Shown here: piece after piece, positions 58,030 through 64,000 of the stretch | Layout of the letters: every line of letters begins with the position of its first letter | Numbering within the stretch: position 1 is the stretch's first letter | Assembly: GCF_018271995.1 (NCBI RefSeq) | Contig: NZ_JAGUCO010000004.1 | Coordinates: 1 to 64,000, forward strand | DNA length: 64,000 bases | Reading direction: 5' to 3' | Source of the DNA: Carboxylicivirga linearis | Lineage (GTDB): Bacteria; Bacteroidota; Bacteroidia; Bacteroidales; Marinilabiliaceae | The notes under the pieces: generated by a model | The model's input: the letters and a program-made list of their open reading frames with translations, nothing else | Databases searched by the model: none | Told to the model about the DNA's origin: nothing | Translations under genes and position numbers: made by a program

Positions 58030-58674
58030 CTAGAACGATTCGCCTATCTCATTATAAAACTGCTTTAGAAACTCTAGCATGTACAGATGCCTTTGCTGAG
58101 CTAGTTCTTTACCTGTTTTAGTCTTCATCTGACTGTGTAACAGCAATAACTTTTCGTAAAAATGGTTGATGGTTGTACTTTTACTGTTCCTATACTCTTC
58201 GGCATTGCTATAATTCTGAGGTTTTACTTCCGGATTATAGAAATCCCTTCCTTTATATCCGCCATAACTAAAGGCTCTGGCTATTCCGATAGCTCCTATA
58301 GCATCTAAACGGTCAGCATCCTGCACAATTCTAAATTCGGGAGAGTCAAATTGCATATCCGACCAATTTTTGGAGAATGATAAATGTCGGATAATATCTA
58401 ATACATGTTGAATGACAGAGTCTGGCAATTGTACATCAAGTAAAACCTGCTCAATCTCTATCATCATTTTTTCTTCATCAAAGAATTTTGGATCGGGCAC
58501 ATCGTGCAATAACACGGCCAATTCAATAACAGACCAATCACCGCCTTCTATCTCATGAATCTTTTTGGCATTAACCAATACACGTTTAATATGCCACCAA
58601 TCATGTCCGGCATCAACTGCCTTCAGCTTTTCTTTTGCCCATTCCTCAATAACATCTCTCAAGTGCTCTTTCAT
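58030..58674 (-). CDS. HD-domain hydrolase
   Basis: A 214-residue cytoplasmic phosphohydrolase of the HD superfamily. Metal ligands are visible as the H in AGHDWWHIKRVLVNA, HD in AVLLHDVPDP, H in IRHLSFSKNW and D in VQDADRLDAIGAIGIARAF, the pattern of YedJ/YpgQ-type HD hydrolases. The substrate could be a nucleotide, such as dGTP or another phosphoester, but the sequence does not say which. It is a single gene with no terminator recognised. Confidence 0.88.
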   Translation of the reverse strand: MKEHLRDVIEEWAKEKLKAVDAGHDWWHIKRVLVNAKKIHEIEGGDWSVIELAVLLHDVPDPKFFDEEKMMIEIEQVLLDVQLPDSVIQHVLDIIRHLSFSKNWSDMQFDSPEFRIVQDADRLDAIGAIGIARAFSYGGYKGRDFYNPEVKPQNYSNAEEYRNSKSTTINHFYEKLLLLHSQMKTKTGKELAQQRHLYMLEFLKQFYNEIGESF

Positions 58675-58721
58675 ATATACAAATATGGCACACCCAATAA
58701 AAAACTACTAACAATTAGACA

Positions 58722-58760
58722 CAAAAAAAAACGGTGTTTCAAGAAATTTCTGAAACACCG
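58722..58760 (-). terminator. Terminator after the exported DUF gene
   Basis: On the minus strand, CGGTGTTTCA and TGAAACACCG form a ten-base stem and are followed by T9, downstream of the gene at 58815-59435. Confidence 0.88.
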
Positions 58761-58814
58761 CTTATTCGTTCTTTAAAAGTGATTACTTGGTCACTTTGGT
58801 CACATTCATCATTA

Positions 58815-59435
58815 TTATTTGTTGAATTCATAGTAGTACTTTTGTTTTCCTGAAGTTAACATTACTTTATAACCACCTGCAGGTAGCTTACTAATATCGA
58901 ACATTCCTGAGTATGATGTTTCGCGAGGTAAGCTTGAACTATAGATTTCATTACCTGAAATATCATCAATACTCATTGAGAAAGCAGATTTCGCGAAGTT
59001 AATGTGACTTACATACAAGTTATTTCCATCTTTTCTTACAAATGGCTTCACTGTATTTAAATCTGATTCACTTTTAGCTAATTTAGCCTTTGGTAAAACC
59101 AATTTACTGTTGCTCACATAAAAAACTTCTGAAACACGAGCATCATCACTTTCAAAAACTACTTTATATCTTCCATCAACAAAAGATTTCAAGTCAAATA
59201 ATTTTTGGAAAGAAGAAGCATCTTTAACGTAAGGGCTGGTATATAATACATAACCTTCGTCGTCAAACACTTTAACTTTAAAACCATTGCTCATATCGCT
59301 CAACGCTGATACTACTGCATAATCTGTATCCAGATATTTGCTAATAACTAATTTGCCTTTTCCGAAGGCGCTGGTGGATAAAAACGCTATCGCTGCGATA
59401 GCAAAAACCCCTTTTAATACATTTACCTTTTTCAT
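58815..59435 (-). CDS. Small exported protein with two beta domains, unknown
   Basis: A 206-residue protein with a signal peptide (MKKVNVLKGVFAIAAIAFLSTSAFGKG). Two similar beta-rich halves follow (residues 28-115 and 125-206); the second (SMSIDDISGNEIYSSSLP ... GGYKVMLTSGKQKYYYEFNK) looks like the fold found in many Bacteroidota cell-surface proteins. I do not recognise a named family. It has a well-formed promoter, a terminator and repeated CACCCCCTAAAAA sites upstream, so it appears to be a separately regulated, possibly abundant protein. Confidence 0.7.
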   Translation of the reverse strand: MKKVNVLKGVFAIAAIAFLSTSAFGKGKLVISKYLDTDYAVVSALSDMSNGFKVKVFDDEGYVLYTSPYVKDASSFQKLFDLKSFVDGRYKVVFESDDARVSEVFYVSNSKLVLPKAKLAKSESDLNTVKPFVRKDGNNLYVSHINFAKSAFSMSIDDISGNEIYSSSLPRETSYSGMFDISKLPAGGYKVMLTSGKQKYYYEFNK

Positions 59436-59499
59436 AGTAATAAATTTTTAAATAGTTAATAATTTTTAGGTGCCCCCTACTTTGAATAGGATCACGTTA

Positions 59500-59530
59500 C
59501 AAAAGTAGAGGGTTTTTTAATACTGGCAAA
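59500..59530 (-). promoter_or_regulatory. Promoter of the exported protein gene
   Basis: On the minus strand TTTG (59527-59530) lies exactly 19 bases before TACTTTTG (59500-59507), a full match to the Bacteroidota -33/-7 promoter. Leader about 57 bases. Confidence 0.75.
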
Positions 59531-59584
59531 CACAAACAAGGGGGTTAAGTGTTAAAAAAACATTAAAGTTACTTTTCAGTGTTG

Positions 59585-59649
59585 TTTTTAGGGGGTGTCG
59601 TTAATAAATATTGTTTTTTAGATGGTTTTTGGTCATTTTTTAGGGGGTG
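59585..59649 (-). repeat. Two CACCCCCTAAAAA direct repeats upstream of the exported protein gene
   Basis: The 13-base motif (plus strand TTTTTAGGGGGTG) occurs at 59585-59597 and 59637-59649, 52 bases apart, about 55-120 bases upstream of the promoter. The rest of the 457-base gap (59436-59892) is AT-rich with no gene seen. May be an operator pair. Confidence 0.4.
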
Positions 59650-59892
59650 AAGAATTTTTTTTTGATTTTTAGCCCCTTTAGAGAAGATAAATAAGACCTA
59701 AATGTCGTTTTAATAAAAAACAGTGTTTTGAAACCCTCATTTTAGATGTTAAAATACATTTAGAATGCAAAGCTTGTCTTAACAAATGTGAAGTTTTTCA
59801 AGAAATGTAAACTAATCTATAAGTAAATATTATCTGCGAAATGATAATTCGAAAGTCAAATTGTAAATACCAAAAGAAAAAACCAGAAGTTA

Positions 59893-61800
59893 TTATTCCA
59901 GCATTTCTGAAATAGAATTTTCTATCCCTATTTTATCGAATCCACACAAACCATACAATTCTGTTTGTGTACCATGTTCAATAAACTCATCAGGCACTCC
60001 TAGGCGTTTCACCTTGGCCTGATAACCATTATCAACCATAAATTCAAGGATAGCACTACCCATTCCCCCCACAATAGTACCGTCTTCAATGGTTATAACT
60101 TTATTATGCTTCTCAAATACCTCATGCAATAATGTTTCATCCAATGGTTTTACAAATCGCATATCGTAATGAGCAATACTAACATTGTTCTTTTCAAACT
60201 TATCAATAACCTGACTCGCCTTTATTCCAACCGGCCCAATTGTTAATATCGCCAGATGATCACCATCTTTTAATTTACGTCCGGTACCAATTTTAATCTC
60301 CTCCATAGGTTGTTGCCAATCAATATTAGAACCAATACCACGAGGATATCTGATAGAAAACGGCCCCTGATTGGGCAATTGAGCAGTATACATTAAATTA
60401 CGCAACTCAATTTCATCCATTGGCGACGACACTATTAAATTAGGAACTCCTCTGAAGAAAGATAAATCATAGACACCATGATGAGTTGCTCCATCAGCTC
60501 CTACCAGCCCTCCTCTATCAAGGCAAAATACGACATTAAGCTTTTGCAATGCAACATCATGAATTACCTGATCGAAAGATCTCTGCATAAAAGAAGAGTA
60601 TATATTACAGAACGGAGTATAACCAGCTACAGCTAACCCGGCAGAGAAAGTAACAGCGTGTTGTTCAGCAATACCAACATCAAAAGCCCTGTCCGGCATC
60701 TTCTCCATCATAATATTTAAACTACAACCCGATGGCATAGCAGGTGTAATTCCAACAATCTTATCATTCTTTTCGGCAAGCTCAACAATAGTATTGCCAA
60801 ATACATTCTGAAATTTTGGTGGCTTTGGCACAGATGAAGTAGCAGATTTCAACATCTCACCGGTAATCTTATCAAACTTATCGCCAACAGCATGCCAGGC
60901 TGTTTGATTTTCTTCTGCAAACCTAAAGCCTTTCCCTTTCTTAGTAATTACATGTAGTACTTTGGGGCCTTTGATATTTTTTAAATCACTCAGCACCTTT
61001 GTCAGATGCTGAACATCATGCCCATCAACCGGACCAAAGTACCTTATATTTAAACCTTCGAAAATATTGGTCTGCTTTGTCAATAAATTCTTGAGTGAAT
61101 TATTGAGCTTTGTAATCATCTCTTTTGAACGTGGCCCGGCCAGCTTCATTTTTTCTAAAGCTTTAAAAGCCTCTGATCGTACTTTATTATAAGTATGAGA
61201 AGTGGCAATATCAACCAAATATTCGCTAAAGCCACCCACGTTGGGGTCGATAGCCATATTATTATCATTCAATATAACCGTCATATTCGATTTTAATGAC
61301 GACATATTATTCAACCCTTCAAAAGCCATTCCGGCCGACATCGCACCATCTCCAATAACAGCCACCACCTGCTGATCATCATCTCCACGCAAAGCTGCTG
61401 CTGCGGCGATACCTAATCCTGCTGAAATAGAAGTTGAGGAATGACCAACCCCGAAAGCATCGTATTCACTTTCGAATATATTAGGAAAACCACTTATCCC
61501 TTTAAATTTTCTATTGGTATGAAATTGATCTCTGCGACCGGTAAGTATTTTATGACCATAGGCCTGATGCCCCACATCCCATATTAACTTATCGTTAGGA
61601 GTATTAAATACATAATGTAGAGCAACCGTTAGCTCAACCACACCTAAGCTAGCCCCAAAATGCCCGGGATTACACGAAAGAGCATCAATTATAAACTCTC
61701 TAAGTTCATCACAAACCTGAGGAAGAAGCTCTGGATCGATTTTCTTCAAATCATCGGGCGAATCAATTGTTTCCAGCAAACGGCTTGAGCCTTCGTTCAT
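59893..61800 (-). CDS. dxs: 1-deoxy-D-xylulose-5-phosphate synthase
   Basis: Thiamine diphosphate enzyme (635 residues, normal length) that joins pyruvate and glyceraldehyde 3-phosphate in the first step of the MEP isoprenoid pathway. The TPP-binding motif is [33 protein letters not shown], and the catalytic His in [15 protein letters not shown] and the transketolase pyrimidine domain ([16 protein letters not shown]) are intact, with the C-terminal transketolase domain ending in [14 protein letters not shown]. Divergent from the OmpA-type gene across 98 bases that hold promoter-like elements. Confidence 0.96.
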   Translation of the reverse strand: MNEGSSRLLETIDSPDDLKKIDPELLPQVCDELREFIIDALSCNPGHFGASLGVVELTVALHYVFNTPNDKLIWDVGHQAYGHKILTGRRDQFHTNRKFKGISGFPNIFESEYDAFGVGHSSTSISAGLGIAAAAALRGDDDQQVVAVIGDGAMSAGMAFEGLNNMSSLKSNMTVILNDNNMAIDPNVGGFSEYLVDIATSHTYNKVRSEAFKALEKMKLAGPRSKEMITKLNNSLKNLLTKQTNIFEGLNIRYFGPVDGHDVQHLTKVLSDLKNIKGPKVLHVITKKGKGFRFAEENQTAWHAVGDKFDKITGEMLKSATSSVPKPPKFQNVFGNTIVELAEKNDKIVGITPAMPSGCSLNIMMEKMPDRAFDVGIAEQHAVTFSAGLAVAGYTPFCNIYSSFMQRSFDQVIHDVALQKLNVVFCLDRGGLVGADGATHHGVYDLSFFRGVPNLIVSSPMDEIELRNLMYTAQLPNQGPFSIRYPRGIGSNIDWQQPMEEIKIGTGRKLKDGDHLAILTIGPVGIKASQVIDKFEKNNVSIAHYDMRFVKPLDETLLHEVFEKHNKVITIEDGTIVGGMGSAILEFMVDNGYQAKVKRLGVPDEFIEHGTQTELYGLCGFDKIGIENSISEMLE

Positions 61801-61857
61801 ATTCTTATATCTATACTATAGTTGCGTTGACAAATGTCAAAAGTGCATTTTGCCCGA

Positions 61858-61865
61858 CAAAGATA
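61858..61865 (-). promoter_or_regulatory. -7 box of dxs
   Basis: On the minus strand TATCTTTG fits TAnnTTTG, 58 bases before the dxs start. No clear -33 TTTG. Confidence 0.45.
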
Positions 61866-61898
61866 ATTTATAATCTTTGAGTTGAAAAATTACATATT

Positions 61899-62894
61899 AT
61901 GAAGAAGTGGATTTTAGCAGGTTTTATTGTAGTTGTTTATTCTACATCTTGTATTCCTTTGAAACAATATCAGGAAAGTACAGACAGAGCCAATCAATTA
62001 GAAGAAGAGGCAGCTATGCTTCGTTCGGAAAATGAAGAATTGAAAGTAGAACACAACGAACTTTCATCTGAAGTAGCTCGACTTAAAAAGCAAGTTGAAC
62101 AGTTATTAAAAGACACTACCAGTTTAAGCAGACGCCTTCAGAAAGAGCAATATAAATACGCCGATTTAAACAAAAGCTATACGGACGCATTAAAGAAATT
62201 CAGAAATTCATCCGGCAACGACGTTGACAATAAAGAGTTATTATCTTTTTTACAAAAACTTCAGGAAGAGTTACAGGCCAGAGAAGATGCCTTACATCAG
62301 GCAGAAGACGAATTATTTAAGCAGCAAAAAGAATTGGCAGCATCTAAAGATAAAATGGATGCTCAGAATGCCAGACTACTGGAATTAGAAGAAGCATTGC
62401 AAAAAAAGGACAAAGCATTATTGGCTCTTCGCAAAAGCATCAATGACGCTCTTACAGGTTTTTCAAGTGATGAGTTAAGCGTACATATGAAAGACGGAAA
62501 AGTATATGTATCGCTTGAAGAAAAACTACTTTTTCGCTCTGGAAGTTATGAGGTCAATACCCAGGGTGCTGATGCACTAAAAAAGATAGCACGCGTATTA
62601 GAAGACAATAATAATATTGAAATAATTGTTGAAGGACATACTGATAAAATTCCTTTTAAAAGCGGAGTTTTACTAGATAATTGGGATCTGAGCGTCAAAC
62701 GTGCCACTTCTGTAGTGCGTATAATGCTTGAGAATAGTCAAATTAATCCATCTTTAATATCTGCATCAGGCAGAAGCGACAATCTACCTTTAAAAGAAGG
62801 TTCAGATGCAGCTTCATTACAAGCAAACCGAAGAACCGAAATTATTTTGACTCCAAAAATAGATCAAATACTTAACTTACTCGAAAGCAACTAA
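61899..62894 (+). CDS. OmpA-family lipoprotein with long coiled coil
   Basis: A 331-residue lipoprotein (signal with lipobox near VYSTSC, residues 1-18). Residues 25-190 form a long coiled coil rich in E, K and L (EEEAAMLRSENEELKVEHNELSSEVARLKKQV and QEELQAREDALHQAEDELFK). The C-terminal OmpA domain (about 215-331) includes VEGHTDKIPFKSGVLLDNWDLSVKRATSVVRIML, with the peptidoglycan-binding Asp and Arg positions. It would tie the outer membrane to the cell wall. Next gene begins two bases after the stop, probably co-transcribed. Confidence 0.9.
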   Translation: MKKWILAGFIVVVYSTSCIPLKQYQESTDRANQLEEEAAMLRSENEELKVEHNELSSEVARLKKQVEQLLKDTTSLSRRLQKEQYKYADLNKSYTDALKKFRNSSGNDVDNKELLSFLQKLQEELQAREDALHQAEDELFKQQKELAASKDKMDAQNARLLELEEALQKKDKALLALRKSINDALTGFSSDELSVHMKDGKVYVSLEEKLLFRSGSYEVNTQGADALKKIARVLEDNNNIEIIVEGHTDKIPFKSGVLLDNWDLSVKRATSVVRIMLENSQINPSLISASGRSDNLPLKEGSDAASLQANRRTEIILTPKIDQILNLLESN

Positions 62895-62896
62895 AA

Positions 62897-63916
62897 ATGC
62901 TTATGACCTTAACACTTGAGACATGGGCCATTCTGAGAGTTCTATCCTTTAATAGAATGGCCAATGCCTTTAAGGCTGTTTTCTTTTATACATTGTCGCG
63001 CATTTTAAAAAAAGCGATACTAAAACATCAACCATTTGCCATCTCCATTGAACCAACTAGTATATGCAACCTCAAATGTCCTGAATGCCCTACAGGAACA
63101 AATACATTAAAAAGGCCAAGAGGTAAAATTTCCTTGAGTGAATATCAAAACATTCTCAATCAGCTTCCAAAGGAACTTACCTATCTTAATTTATATATAC
63201 AAGGCGAACCAACTATGCACCCCGACTTTCCGGAAATGATTAAATTGGCCAATCAAAAAAAGTTATATACATCCACCTCTACCAATGGGCACTTTATCAC
63301 TCCTACTTTAGCACGTAAAATTGTGCAAGCAGGACTAACTCGAATTATTTTTTCCATTGATGGAACAACCCAGGATAGTTACGAAAAATATCGTTCCGGA
63401 GGTCAACTTTCAAAAGCCATTAGCGGACTCAAAAACATAACAGAAGCCAAGGCTGATTTACAAAATCATTATCCTATTGTAATTTTCCAATTTTTAGTTT
63501 TTAAACATAACGAACATCAAATAAAAGCGGCAAGAAAAATGGCCTCCGAACTGTCTGCTAACAAGATAGAATTTAAAACAGCCCAATTTAACAATTATAC
63601 ATACACAAACGTAGCAGCACCAACTTTAAACAAATACAAACGTTACGAAGACATTCATAAACTAAAGTTAAAAGGCAAACAACACAACGCTTGTTGGCGG
63701 CAATGGCATTCAACAGTTATTACATGGGACGGCAAAGTAGCTCCATGCTGTTTCGATAAAGATGCCGATTACGAATTAGGAAACATCCAATCAAAGACAT
63801 TTTCTAAAATATGGAAATCAGATAACAACCAAAGATTTAAATCGACCATTTTCTCCCATAAAAAAACGATTGACATTTGCCAGAATTGCCCCGAAGGACG
63901 CAGATTTTGGTCATAA
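62897..63916 (+). CDS. Radical SAM enzyme with SPASM domain
   Basis: A 339-residue cytoplasmic radical SAM protein. The iron-sulphur motif CNLKCPEC lies near residue 57, and a SPASM-type C-terminal cysteine cluster (ACWRQWHSTVITWDGKVAPCCFDKDADYELGN and CQNCPEG) holds auxiliary clusters. These enzymes modify peptides or small molecules, but no precursor peptide gene was seen here. It follows the OmpA lipoprotein gene by two bases, so they are probably co-transcribed. A helper role in cofactor or peptide maturation is possible. Nothing was seen in the last 84 bases of the window. Confidence 0.88.
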   Translation: MLMTLTLETWAILRVLSFNRMANAFKAVFFYTLSRILKKAILKHQPFAISIEPTSICNLKCPECPTGTNTLKRPRGKISLSEYQNILNQLPKELTYLNLYIQGEPTMHPDFPEMIKLANQKKLYTSTSTNGHFITPTLARKIVQAGLTRIIFSIDGTTQDSYEKYRSGGQLSKAISGLKNITEAKADLQNHYPIVIFQFLVFKHNEHQIKAARKMASELSANKIEFKTAQFNNYTYTNVAAPTLNKYKRYEDIHKLKLKGKQHNACWRQWHSTVITWDGKVAPCCFDKDADYELGNIQSKTFSKIWKSDNNQRFKSTIFSHKKTIDICQNCPEGRRFWS

Positions 63917-64000
63917 TATTTAATGTAAAAACACAACATCATTTAACAATAACCTACACACCTAAATATGTTAATAAGTTGTTACCTACTTTTTCACTTT

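Overview
The window looks like chromosome of a member of the Bacteroidota, probably a marine or sediment-type Bacteroidales/Marinilabiliales relative. This is inferred from its low G+C, weak ribosome binding sites, promoters of the TTTG / TAnnTTTG type, a hybrid two-component system (HTCS), a type IX secretion-like C-terminus, many lipoproteins, DUF5916 and CPBP-type proteins, and polysaccharide-degrading genes. No rRNA, tRNA, phage, insertion sequence or CRISPR array was seen.

Layout. 0.1-2.8 kb (minus): an ECF sigma factor, an anti-sigma-like membrane protein, a lipoprotein with a C-terminal membrane anchor, and a lipoprotein cyclophilin. 3.1-10.5 kb (plus): a MacB-type ABC efflux operon with one ATPase, two different permeases, two periplasmic adaptors and a TolC, behind a candidate sigma-54 promoter with two upstream palindromes. 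10.5-24.7 kb: mostly housekeeping and envelope genes (tsaB, DUF3108, efp, SpoIIE-type phosphatase, tyrS, DUF5916, M28 peptidase, POT-like transporter, PEGA protein, CPBP protease, zinc-ribbon protein).

24.8-42.5 kb is the main accessory region: a carbohydrate-use cluster with three GH27 enzymes, a LamG-GH43 enzyme, a 1417-residue LamG2-GH43-GH43 giant and a 1338-residue HTCS regulator, but no SusC/SusD pair. Two promoters in it (before the GH43 gene and before the third GH27) share an 18/20-identical motif at exactly the same distance from a TAnnTTTG box, which makes it a good candidate for the HTCS operator. The giant enzyme ends at an A10 tract where a one-base shift restores a secretion-tail-like C-terminus.

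42.5-49.5 kb: ExbB-like channel, membrane LytTR regulator, MarC, then an SGNH-TPR protein facing a carbamoyltransferase - DUF5989 - SxtJ set (the DUF5989 gene has only 49 codons), then a methyltransferase with a structured leader. 49.7-64 kb: M50-like membrane protease, small hypothetical genes, S9 peptidase, a truncated exported protein running into a regular 21-bp repeat array, mgtC, PBP1A, HD hydrolase, a small exported protein, dxs, an OmpA-type lipoprotein and a radical SAM/SPASM enzyme.

The less ordinary items are the shared HTCS operator and SusCD-less cluster, the A10 frameshift, the 21-bp array with inverted units, the methyltransferase leader RNA and the sigma-54-type control of the efflux operon. 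All functional calls come from reading motifs; no database search was run.
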